From the NCBI GenBank assembly GCA_020632715.1, contig JACKFA010000004.1, forward strand, positions 186,001 through 250,000: 64,000 nucleotides of DNA, written 5' to 3'. The notes under the pieces were generated by a model that saw nothing but the letters and a program-made list of their open reading frames with translations, was not told the DNA's origin and made no database searches. Below, piece by piece: positions 47,530 through 60,939 of this stretch (within the stretch, counting starts at the first letter, position 1; the number at the start of each line of letters is the position of its first letter). The stretch is from Deltaproteobacteria bacterium. Its GTDB lineage: Bacteria; Myxococcota_A; UBA9042; PHBI01. The position numbers and the translations under genes were made by a program.

Positions 47530-48117
47530 TCAGCGCGCCTCGGCCTCGCTGAGGTCGCTGAACACCTGCGCCTCGAAGCCGAGCAGCAGCGTCTCCGGGT
47601 CGCGCCAGGCGTCCGTCGGGAGGCCGGCCTTCCGGCACACCTGCGCGAGGAAGGTCTCGCGGTCCCAGCCGTACTGCACGGGCACCTGCGGGAGCAGCAC
47701 CCCGCGCCGCGGCCCGCGCACGATGTAGAGCCCGTGGCGGCCGACGACGACGTCCTCGGGGCGGATCGGCTCGAAGGGCGTCAGCACGCTCACCTCGATG
47801 TCGGTGTGCCGCAGCTCCGCCGCCCGCAGCGCGTCGAAGCGCGGGTCCTCGGTGGCCGCCGCCGTCGCCATCTCGGCGACCGTCTGCCCGAGGGGGCGGT
47901 CGGCGTAGAGCGACCCGATGCAGCCGCGCAGCTCACCGTCGACGTGGAGGCTCACGAACGCGCCGGCCGGCATGTCGAGCTCCTCCTCGCCGGGCGCGAG
48001 CTCGGGGATCGTGCCCCGCGCGAGCTTCTCGGCGATCGCGGCCCGCGCCACCTCGAGGAGGCGTCGCCTCACCCGCAGGCCCAACGGCCCGCGCGCGGCT
48101 TCTCTGGAAGCGCTCAT
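47530..48117 (-). CDS. amrA: AMMECR1-domain protein (AmmeMemoRadiSam A)
   Basis: 195 residues, matches the AMMECR1 family: GELRGCIGSL motif (about 57-66), PRFDAL near 95, and LLPQVPVQYGWDRETFLAQVC near 145. In many bacteria this protein is encoded beside a Memo-like and a radical SAM protein; neither is seen in this window, so this copy is solitary. The molecular role is not established in bacteria. It converges with the lipoprotein gene at 9 bases. Confidence 0.9.
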   Translation of the reverse strand: MSASREAARGPLGLRVRRRLLEVARAAIAEKLARGTIPELAPGEEELDMPAGAFVSLHVDGELRGCIGSLYADRPLGQTVAEMATAAATEDPRFDALRAAELRHTDIEVSVLTPFEPIRPEDVVVGRHGLYIVRGPRRGVLLPQVPVQYGWDRETFLAQVCRKAGLPTDAWRDPETLLLGFEAQVFSDLSEAEAR

Positions 48118-48320
48118 CGTCGACCCCGGTCAGCGATCGCGCGCCCGAGACGGCGCCGCGATCCCGTCCTGCCTACCATCGCCGGCCCCGCGGTGTCGAG
48201 CCGCCGCCCCGACGCGGTGACACCGGGTTGCCTCCCTGAACACCTGTGCGCATCCTGGGTGTTGCCGCGCGCCCCGACGCCGTGATAACTGCGGGGCCGT
48301 CCCGGGCAGGAAGCTCCAGC

Positions 48321-49130
48321 ATGATCGTTCGCAAATCACGGGCCGAGATCGAGAAGATGCGCCGCGCCGGCCAGGTCGTCGCCGACGTCCACAAGGAGCT
48401 GCGCGACAAGGTGCGCCCCGGGATGTCGACCCTCGAGCTCGACCAGATGGCCGAGGCGCGGATCCGCAAGGCCGGCGCCCTGCCCACCTTCAAGGGCTAC
48501 CGCGTCGGCAACGAGGTCTTCCCCGCGAGCCTCTGCATCTCGATCAACGAGGAGGTCGTCCACGGCATCCCGTCGCGCGATCGGATCCTCCAGGAGGGCG
48601 ACATCGTCAGCATCGACGGCGGCGCCACCCTCGACGGCTACGTCGGCGACAGCGCCGTCACGCTCCCGGTGGGCGAGATCACCGAGGATCTCAAGCTCCT
48701 CCTCGAGCGCACGCGCCTGTCGCTGTACGAGGCCATCGCCAAGTGCTTCCCCGACAACCGCATCGGCGACGTCTCGCACGCCGTCGAGGCGTACGTGCGC
48801 CCCTACGGCTACGGCGTCGTCGAGGACTACTGCGGGCACGGCGTCGGGCGCCGCCTCCACGAGGAGCCGCAGGTCCCGAACATCGGGATCCCCGGCACCG
48901 GGCGCCGCCTCAAGTCCGGCTGGTGCATCGCCATCGAGCCGATGGTGAACCTCGGCACCCACGAGACCGAGGCGCTCAGCGACGGCTGGACCGTCGTCAC
49001 CGCCGACGGGCGCGCGAGCGCCCACTTCGAGCACAGCATCGCCATCACCGACGATGGCCCCCTCATCCTCACCTCTCGGGGCGACGACCCCGAGGGCCCC
49101 TGGACGCTCGGCACCTCGCCGATGGTCTGA
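48321..49130 (+). CDS. map: Methionine aminopeptidase type I
   Basis: 269 residues, removes N-terminal methionine from new proteins. All five metal ligands are visible: SIDGGATLDGYVGDSAVT (two Asp, about 105-116), YCGHGVGR (His, about 180), AIEPMV (Glu, about 213) and HFEHSI (Glu, about 243). The ATG at 48321 gives MIVRKSRAEIEKMRRAG. The C-terminal 25 residues are a little longer than the E. coli enzyme. Confidence 0.95.
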   Translation: MIVRKSRAEIEKMRRAGQVVADVHKELRDKVRPGMSTLELDQMAEARIRKAGALPTFKGYRVGNEVFPASLCISINEEVVHGIPSRDRILQEGDIVSIDGGATLDGYVGDSAVTLPVGEITEDLKLLLERTRLSLYEAIAKCFPDNRIGDVSHAVEAYVRPYGYGVVEDYCGHGVGRRLHEEPQVPNIGIPGTGRRLKSGWCIAIEPMVNLGTHETEALSDGWTVVTADGRASAHFEHSIAITDDGPLILTSRGDDPEGPWTLGTSPMV

Positions 49131-49162
49131 TCCCGGGGGTCCGAGACCCGCACGAGCCCCTC

Positions 49163-49956
49163 GTGAGCCACGACGAAGGACAGAAGAGCCTCGCGCGCCT
49201 GCGGGCGCTCCTCGACACGGTGCGCCTGAAGCTCGAGGTCGACGACGCCGGCGCCGCCACGCTCCTCTGGGAGACGCGCCGCTACCCGGTCAGCGAGCTG
49301 CCGCTCGACGGGATCCCGCCCGAGGCCGAGGAGGCCGAGCTCCTCGCGGTCGCGGCGGCGTTCGAGGCGGCCGTCAAGTACCCGGGCGTGCTCGCGCCGG
49401 GCGAGTCCCTGCGCGAGGGGGCGGCGTCGCTCCTGCCGAAGGTCGAGCGCGCGCGCTTCGCCCGGGCCTACGACGCCGTCGCCGGCGCGGCCCGCGGCAC
49501 GTCGGGCGCCGAGGACGAGGGCTGGCGCCTGTTCACGCGCGACTTCGGCGCCGGGCTCGTCGTCTGCTACGTGCAGGACGAGGGCTGGCGCTTCCGCTAC
49601 CTGACGCGCGCCCGCATCACCGCCTGGGACGCGAGCCCGGACACGATCCACAGCGTCGCGCGCTCGAACCTCTACCACAAGCAGGCGCTCGACTGGCGCG
49701 CCCGCGAGGTCGCGCACGGCGACGGCTACGACGCCGCGCGCGCCGTGCTCGTCGACGACGTCTTCTACGATCGCCACGGCGAAGGCGGCGTCGAGATCGC
49801 CCTGCCGGGCCGCGACCAGCTCCTCGTCGGCCCCGGCATCGACCCGAGCGCCGTCGCGGCCGCCTACGCCGAGAGCAAGTACAAGCTCTCTCCCCACGTC
49901 CTGCGTTTCGCGCACGACAGCGTCAGCGTCGTCGCGCGACGAGAGCCCGACACCGA

Positions 49957-49960
<4 letters not shown>
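49163..49960 (+). CDS. Conserved hypothetical protein (DUF1444-like)
   Basis: 265 residues, cytoplasmic, no signal. Alternating alpha/beta segments with FTRDFGAGLVVCYVQDEGWRFRYLTRA near 120 and KQALDWRA near 165; the first resembles DUF1444 proteins, of unknown function. GTG start at 49163. The stop overlaps the uvrA start (ATGA), so it is translated with the excinuclease. A repair role is only suggested by this. Confidence 0.75.
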
Positions 49961-55403
<5,443 letters not shown>

Positions 55404-56215
55404 CGGCGTCGACGGGGTAGCCCTTGGCGTTCGAGGTGCCGTGGGAGACGCAGTCGCCGCCGAGGCCGCCGCCGAGGGTGGAGCCGGCGGGCTGGAGCTC
55501 GAAGTCGACGCCGCCGCGCATGCGCCACCACTTGCCGGCGTGGCGGAAGCCGACGTCGTAGGCGGACTTGCAGTCGGTGCAGGAACCGACGGCGACGCCG
55601 ACGGGGTTGGCGCAGGCGTAGTCCGTGAAGTAGACGGTGTTCGGGAAGCGGACGACGCCGTCGCTCATGGTGACCTCGAAGAAGAGGCCGCTCTCGGGGT
55701 GGTAGACGGTGACGATGTCGTAGATGACGCGGTGGGCGACGCTGTCGTCGCTGCCGCGGCGGACGAGCCAGCCGACGGTCTGGCCGTTGGCGTCCTCGAC
55801 CCAGAGGCCGCTGCCGGTGGGGCCGGCGCCGGTGGTGTCGGCGGGCGGGCGGGTGTCGTCGGGGAGGGCGCTGTCGGCGACGGCGGTGTCGGGCGGGGTG
55901 GTGGCGCTGTCGGTCGGGGGATCGACCTCGACGGGGTCGACGCCGCTCTTGGAGTCGCCGCAGGCGGCGAGGAGGAGGAGGGCGAGCAGGGCGGCGCGAC
56001 GCGGCATGGGGAGGTCCTCGGGGGGTGGGCGCAATTTCGTGGCGACGATGCCGCAAGCGTAGGAGTCGGGTCAAAAAGGTGATAATGAGGCACGCCCCGC
56101 GTGCGGGGCGGCCGCGGCGCGGAGGCGCGCCGGGGCAGCGCGCCGGCGCCTTTTCGGGGGGTGCCGGGCGGAGCCGTCTCCGGACCCGATCCGCGATCAC
56201 ACCAGTGAGGACCCC

Positions 56216-57397
56216 ATGATCCCCGCCATTCTCGCCGTCGTCTTCGGCCTCGCGGCCGTCGCGCTCTTCCTGCGCATGGCCACGCTCACGACCGAGCTCA
56301 ACAAGAGCCAGACGGAGCTCGTGGAGGCGAAGCGCGAGCTGAAGAAGGTGAGCGACAAGCTCGACGATCAGGCGCAGAAGTACTCGCAGGTGGCGCAGGA
56401 GGCGTCGGAGAAGAAGTCGAAGGCGTCGACGCACAAGAAGCGGATCGCGGAGCAGGGCGAGGAGCTGTCGAAGCTGCGCGGGGAGAGCGCGGAGAGCGCG
56501 GCGCGGGTCGCGGAGCTCGCGGGCGAGCTGAAGCGGGTGCGCATCGACCGGGAGAAGCTGCGGCAGGAGGTCGAGGCGGCGCGGGACCGGCTGAAGGAGC
56601 TCGGGGAGACGGCGGCGCAGGTGGAGGCGCTGCGGCAGCGGGCCGAGAAGGCGGAGAGCGCGCCGAAGGCGGAGCCGGTGGCGGCGGCGCCGGCCGCGGA
56701 CACGGCGGCGATGGGGGAGATCGCGAAGGAGAAGGCGCGGCTCGAGCGGGAGCTCGAGCGGGTGCAGAAGAACGCGGAGCGGATGGAGGGCTCGATCGGG
56801 CGCCTGAAGCACGCGGTGATCGAGCGCGAGTCGGCGCTGCGGCGGCTCGAGAAGAAGAACGAGGACAACCGGCGCGCGTACATCATGACGCAGCTGCAGC
56901 TCGACCTCGTGAACGACGAGGTCTACTTCCTGAAGACGGGGAAGCGGCCTGAGTTCCTGCAGGCGGACAAGGCGGCGAAGCGGGCGGCGCTGAAGCCGAC
57001 GACGCCGCAGGTGGAGGTCGCGCACGAGGCGGGGGTGATCGAGCTCCCGGGGAACTCGGACAAGGCGCCGGCGGCGATCATCAGCACGGCGGCCGAGGAG
57101 GCCGCGAAGAAGCAGGCGGCCGAGGAGGCCGCGGCGGAGGCGCGCGAGGTCGAGCAGCTGGCGGAGGCCATCGCGGCGGCCGACCCGGTGGAGACCGAGG
57201 CGGCGCCTGCGCCGGCGGCGGAAGCCCCGGCCGCGGCTCCGGTCGAGGCGAAGGTGGAGGCCGCGCCCGCTCCGGCGGCGGCGGCCGAGGCGGTGGGCGA
57301 GGACAAGGCGAAGCCGGTGCTCAGGAAGGCGGCGGCGAAGGACGAGGCCGAGAAGCCGGCCGCCCCGCCGCGCCCGAAGGCGCCCCCGAGGCCATAG
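56216..57397 (+). CDS. Membrane-anchored coiled-coil protein with Ala/Pro/Glu tail
   Basis: 393 residues. One N-terminal transmembrane helix (AILAVVFGLAAVALFLRMA) is followed by a long heptad coiled coil (about 25-140 and 160-225), a linker with ALKPTTPQVEV, and a disordered Ala/Glu/Pro tail. No catalytic motif. ATG at 56216 with GTGAGGACC upstream. The tail resembles the low-complexity tail at the start of the window. Possible structural or scaffold role; unknown. Confidence 0.8.
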   Translation: MIPAILAVVFGLAAVALFLRMATLTTELNKSQTELVEAKRELKKVSDKLDDQAQKYSQVAQEASEKKSKASTHKKRIAEQGEELSKLRGESAESAARVAELAGELKRVRIDREKLRQEVEAARDRLKELGETAAQVEALRQRAEKAESAPKAEPVAAAPAADTAAMGEIAKEKARLERELERVQKNAERMEGSIGRLKHAVIERESALRRLEKKNEDNRRAYIMTQLQLDLVNDEVYFLKTGKRPEFLQADKAAKRAALKPTTPQVEVAHEAGVIELPGNSDKAPAAIISTAAEEAAKKQAAEEAAAEAREVEQLAEAIAAADPVETEAAPAPAAEAPAAAPVEAKVEAAPAPAAAAEAVGEDKAKPVLRKAAAKDEAEKPAAPPRPKAPPRP

Positions 57398-57424
57398 CAA
57401 AGCTATCTCGCCGATATCGAAGGA

Positions 57425-57515
57425 AACCACGGAGGCACGGAGGCACGGAGGGCGAGCAGAGGGCACGAAGCCTTGTGACTCTCCGATCCCTCCGTGCCTC
57501 CGTGCCTCCGTGGTT
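57425..57515. repeat. 28-bp perfect palindrome of CACGGAGG repeats
   Basis: 57425-57452 and 57488-57515 are exact inverted repeats; each arm is three iterations of a CACGGAGGCA-type unit, with a 35-base loop. A half copy occurs at 2088-2106. The element follows the 57397 stop and may terminate it, but the iterated arms and recurrence suggest a dispersed repeat family. The rest of the 57398-57697 gap holds the next feature and nothing else I can support. Confidence 0.85.
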
Positions 57516-57576
57516 CAAAAACGTATATTGAACGGCCACTTATGCCGAACGGAGCCAAGGGACCCTGGGAGCCAAG

Positions 57577-57632
57577 CCCTCTCCCTCCTCCCTCCTCCCT
57601 CCTCCCTCCGTGCTCTCCGTGTCTCCGTGGTA
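57577..57632 (+). repeat. CCTCCCT microrepeat and degenerate CCTCCGTG half element
   Basis: CTCCCTC-type heptamers run to about 57610, then a degenerate copy of the CCTCCGTG half element (TCCGTGCTCTCCGTGTCTCCGTGG). Together with 57425-57515 this makes at least one and a half copies in tandem. Confidence 0.6.
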
Positions 57633-57697
57633 AAAGCGTAGTCGATACCTACCCTTACACCCCGACGACACCCCACACCCCACACCCCGCAACTACC

Positions 57698-58276
57698 CTA
57701 CTCCCGGCGCCGCGCCGTCAGGATCCAGATCGCCGGCTTCCACGGGATCCCCTCCCACACCGTCCCGCGCAGGCTCACCACCTCGAGCGCCGGCTCCACC
57801 GCCGTCACGACCTCGGCCGCGCTCCGGCGCGGCGGGCCCATGTTCCGCGGCGGCCCCTCCGTGCTCCCGAGCAGGCTCAGCCACACGCCGCCCGGGCGCA
57901 GCGCGTCGCGCACGCGCGCGGCGAACGTCTCGCGCAGCCCGTCCTCGTCGAAGCAGTGGAAGCAGCCCCGGTCGAAGACCAGGTCGTACGGCCCGCCAGG
58001 GAGCGGCCCCGCCAGCACGTCGTGCTGCTCATAGCGCTCGCCCCCGCCGCGCTCGCGCGCGATCTCCACCGCCTTCGGCGCGAGGTCGACCGCCGTCACC
58101 TCCCACCCCGCCCTCGCGAGATAGCGCGCGTTCATCCCCGTCCCACAGCCGATCTCGAGCGCCCGCCCCCTCGGCAGCGCCCCGGCCTCGACCGCCTCGA
58201 CCAGGAACGGCTCCGGGACGGGCTCGTCCCACGGCAGGTCCCCGGCCTCGTAGTTCGCGTTCCAGTCGTCCTTCAT
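57698..58276 (-). CDS. Class I SAM-dependent methyltransferase
   Basis: 192 residues. Motif I LEIGCGTGMNARYLA (about 40), motif II VTAVDLAPKAVE, and motif IV LVFDRGCFHCF (about 99) are clear. The preceding YEAGDLPWDEP is typical of thiol/thiopurine-type and tellurite-resistance-type methyltransferases; the substrate is not known. The ATG at 58276 is used; one 12 bases upstream is possible. The glutaredoxin gene lies 42 bases upstream. Confidence 0.9.
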   Translation of the reverse strand: MKDDWNANYEAGDLPWDEPVPEPFLVEAVEAGALPRGRALEIGCGTGMNARYLARAGWEVTAVDLAPKAVEIARERGGGERYEQHDVLAGPLPGGPYDLVFDRGCFHCFDEDGLRETFAARVRDALRPGGVWLSLLGSTEGPPRNMGPPRRSAAEVVTAVEPALEVVSLRGTVWEGIPWKPAIWILTARRRE

Positions 58277-58318
58277 CTCGCCCTCCACGCGGGTGTGCGA
58301 GATGACACCACGAAACGC

Positions 58319-58588
58319 CTACCTCACCAAGCCGCCGCGCCGGTGGAGCGCCGACAGATCGTCGAAGCCGCCCACGAAGCGCCCGTCGAGGTAGATCATC
58401 GGCACCGTGCGCCAGCCCGTCTCGTCGGCGATCCGCTGCCGCAGCGCCACGTCCCGCGACACGTCGTGGTCGACGTAGGCGATGCCGAGCTGGCCGAGGA
58501 GGCGCTTGGCCGCGTTGCAGTAGCCACACCAGGGCGTCGTGTACATGACGACGCGGGTATCGGTGCTCTTGGTCTCGTGGTCCGACAT
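58319..58588 (-). CDS. Glutaredoxin-family protein
   Basis: 89 residues. Redox site WCGYC in TTPWCGYCNAAK (about 15-20), followed by the TVPMIYLDGRFVGGFDDL segment with the cis-proline. Reduces disulfides or mixed glutathione disulfides. Start at 58588; a longer start at 58624 adds an unlikely 12 residues. Together with the methyltransferase downstream it may form a small operon. Confidence 0.92.
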   Translation of the reverse strand: MSDHETKSTDTRVVMYTTPWCGYCNAAKRLLGQLGIAYVDHDVSRDVALRQRIADETGWRTVPMIYLDGRFVGGFDDLSALHRRGGLVR

Positions 58589-58629
58589 AGCCTTGAGCAT
58601 AGCCACCGCGTTTCGGTAGAACACCCGCC

Positions 58630-59760
58630 ATGAGAACCGCCGCCCTCGCGTTCGTCACCACCCTCGGTCTCCTCGCCGCCGCGCCGACCGCGCGCCCCTG
58701 CGGGGTCTTCGTCCCCGACAGCGAGACCGCCAACGTCGCCATCGACGCCCAGCGCGCCCTCCTCGTCCTCCACGAGCGCACCGTCGACATGCACCTCCAG
58801 CTCACCGCCGACACCGACGGCAGCGACTTCGCCTGGCTCCTCCCCGTCCCCGACGAGCCCGGCCTCGCCCTCGGCGACCAGGCCGTCTTCGACGCCCTCG
58901 ACGACCTCACCACCCCGCGCGTCACCGCCCCCGCCAAGGACAGCGGCGGCGGCGGCGGCTTCTGCGGCTCCACCGCCCTCGACGGCGGCGCCGCGAACGG
59001 CACCACCGGCGGCGTGCAGCACTTCGGCAGCGGCGAGCTCGGCGGCTACACCTGGGACCTCATCGGCGGCACCGACGCCGCCGCCGTCACCGCCTGGCTC
59101 ACCGACCACGGCTACGCCGTCCCGAGCGGCTTCGAGACGGTCGTCTCCGCCTACACCGGCGCCCGCTGGCTCGCCGTCAAGCTCTCCCCGAGCGCCCTCG
59201 CCGTGGCGCTGCCGCTCGAGCCCCTCGTCGTCACCGTCCCGCGCCCCGGCGACAGCCGCCTCCTCTTCCCCCTCGGCGTCTCGAAGCCCTCCGCGAAGGC
59301 CGTGACGCCCCTCGTCATCTACACCCTCGCCGACCAGCGCTACCGCGTCGCCAACGCCGCCTCCGCCGAGCTCGACGACGTCGGCGACGAGCTCCGCGCC
59401 CGCCTCGACGACGGCGAGAGCTTCGAGTACGAGGCCGCCGTCGACGCCATGACCGAGCGCGGCGGCGGGCTCCTCGTGGTCACGGAGCACGCCGGCCACC
59501 ACGATCCCGCCAGCGTCCCCGCCGCGCTCGCCGCCGTCATGGGCAGCGACGCGCAGTACCTGACCCGCCTCTTCGCGCGCGTCCCCGCGGCCTCCCTCCA
59601 GGACCTCGTCATCACCTTCGCCTTCGAGGGGGGCGACGTCGAGTCGACGCTCATCGTCGACAACGGCGGCCCGAGCGGCGCCATGAACCTCGCGTGGGCC
59701 CTCGTCGGGCTCCTGGTCGGCGTCCTCTGGGTGCGCCCGCGCGCCTGCGCCTCCGCTTGA
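58630..59760 (+). CDS. DUF2330 family secreted protein
   Basis: 376 residues. Signal peptide ending near AAAPTARPC, then the DUF2330 pattern: CGVFVPDSETANVAIDAQRALLV, FAWLLPVPDEP near 77, and a GGGG-FCG linker. A C-terminal membrane helix (WALVGLLVGVLWV) followed by Arg-rich PRACA may anchor it. Function is unknown. The sfsA TTG start overlaps its stop. Confidence 0.88.
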   Translation: MRTAALAFVTTLGLLAAAPTARPCGVFVPDSETANVAIDAQRALLVLHERTVDMHLQLTADTDGSDFAWLLPVPDEPGLALGDQAVFDALDDLTTPRVTAPAKDSGGGGGFCGSTALDGGAANGTTGGVQHFGSGELGGYTWDLIGGTDAAAVTAWLTDHGYAVPSGFETVVSAYTGARWLAVKLSPSALAVALPLEPLVVTVPRPGDSRLLFPLGVSKPSAKAVTPLVIYTLADQRYRVANAASAELDDVGDELRARLDDGESFEYEAAVDAMTERGGGLLVVTEHAGHHDPASVPAALAAVMGSDAQYLTRLFARVPAASLQDLVITFAFEGGDVESTLIVDNGGPSGAMNLAWALVGLLVGVLWVRPRACASA

Positions 59761-60476
59761 CCCGGCGTCTCCACACCTACGACCCGCCCCTCGTCCGCGG
59801 GCGCCTCCTCCGGCGCTACAAGCGCTTCCTCGCCGACGTGCGCCTCGACGACGGCCGCGAGGTCCTCGCGCACTGCGCGAGCCCCGGCGCGATGACCGGC
59901 CTCGCCGAGCCCGAGAGCGTCGTGTGGCTCGCGCCCGTCGTCGGGCGAAAGCTCGACTGGAGCTGGAAGCTCGCGACGGACGGCGGCGTGCTCGCCGGCT
60001 TCGACGGGGTGCTGTCCAATCGCCTCGTCGCGGACGCGGTCTCCCGCGGGTGGGTGCCCGAGCTGTCAGGCTACGCCGAGCTCCGCCGCGAGGTGCCCGC
60101 CGGGCCAGGCACCCGCGTGGACCTCGGCCTCTCGGGTCACGCGGACGACGCGCGCGACTGCCTCGTCGAGGTGAAGACCGTCACGATGGGCGGCGCGGAC
60201 GGCGTCGTCCGCTTCCCGGACGCGCCGACCGAGCGCGGGCGGAAGCACCTCGCGACCCTCGCGGCGCTGGCGGGGGCCGGCCACCGCGCGGTGCTCGTGT
60301 TCGTGGCGCAGCGGGCGGACGCGCAGGCGGTGGCGCCGGCGCGCGAGGTCGACGCGGCCTACGCGGACGCGCTGGTCGCCGCCGCCGACGCGGGGGTCGA
60401 GCTCCTGGCCCTCGCGGTGCACCCGAGCCCGGCCGGGCTCGACCTGGCCGGGCCGCTGCCGGTGGTGAGCGGGTAG
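59757..60476 (+). CDS. sfsA: SfsA family protein (sugar fermentation stimulation protein)
   Basis: 239 residues. The family pattern is clear: RYKRFLADVRLDDGREVLAHC (about 20-40), ASPGAMTGLAEP, SNRLVADAV, LVEVKTVTM. SfsA has an OB-like domain and a nuclease-like fold; its role is not well established. TTG start at 59757 overlaps the upstream stop (TTGA), an unusual start chosen for frame and length. Confidence 0.93.
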   Translation: MTRRLHTYDPPLVRGRLLRRYKRFLADVRLDDGREVLAHCASPGAMTGLAEPESVVWLAPVVGRKLDWSWKLATDGGVLAGFDGVLSNRLVADAVSRGWVPELSGYAELRREVPAGPGTRVDLGLSGHADDARDCLVEVKTVTMGGADGVVRFPDAPTERGRKHLATLAALAGAGHRAVLVFVAQRADAQAVAPAREVDAAYADALVAAADAGVELLALAVHPSPAGLDLAGPLPVVSG

Positions 60477-60527
60477 CTCGCGGCTCGCACCTTGACCCGA
60501 CTTCACGCCGAGCATCAGGATGTGTGC

Positions 60528-60788
60528 GTGAGGACGACGCTGACCATCGACGACGATGTCGCCCGCCTGCTGAAGGCCCGCCAGCACCGAAAGCAGCAGG
60601 ACTTCAAGCAGACGGTCAACGAGATCCTGCGCCTCGGGCTGCAGGCCGACGCGGAGGCGAAGGACCCGCCTTTCGTGGTGCGGACCTTCGACGGCGGTGG
60701 CTTCGCTCCAGGAGTCGCTCCCACGAAGCTCAACCAGCTGCTCGATGACCTCGAGATCGAGGACTTCCTGGAGAAGTTCGGTCGGTGA
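60528..60788 (+). CDS. vapB: VapB-type antitoxin
   Basis: 86 residues. The N-terminal ribbon-helix-helix pattern RTTLTIDDDVARLLKARQ is followed by a Glu/Asp-rich C-terminal helix (LLDDLEIEDFLEK). Together these are typical of a VapB antitoxin that binds DNA and its toxin. GTG start at 60528. The downstream VapC is reduced to a few residues of its start and its last 35 or so codons. Confidence 0.8.
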   Translation: MRTTLTIDDDVARLLKARQHRKQQDFKQTVNEILRLGLQADAEAKDPPFVVRTFDGGGFAPGVAPTKLNQLLDDLEIEDFLEKFGR

Positions 60789-60927
60789 TCGTAGGCGCCG
60801 CAGGCCCATCACGAGCGACGCCCACATCGCCGCCCTCGCGATCGAGCACGACGGTGAGATCCATACCGCCGACGCCGACTTCGCGCGGATGCCCGGCCTC
60901 CGCCGGCGGAACCCCCTCGCGGGCTGA
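60786..60927 (+). pseudogene. vapC: VapC toxin remnant (PIN domain deleted)
   Basis: A GTG overlapping the vapB stop (GTGA) starts VIV as VapC proteins do, but after a few bases the sequence jumps to the C-terminal portion: SDAHIAALAIEHDGEIHTADADFARMPGL. That segment carries the final PIN-domain Asp residues (TADADFAR), normally about residue 95-115. About 80-90 codons in between are missing, and the two parts are in different frames. The toxin must be inactive. Confidence 0.7.
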
Positions 60928-60939
60928 CGTGAGCGACTC

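Noticed and set aside
57425..57632. CRISPR array
   Set aside because: Repeats are inverted, not direct with unique spacers, and no cas genes are present.
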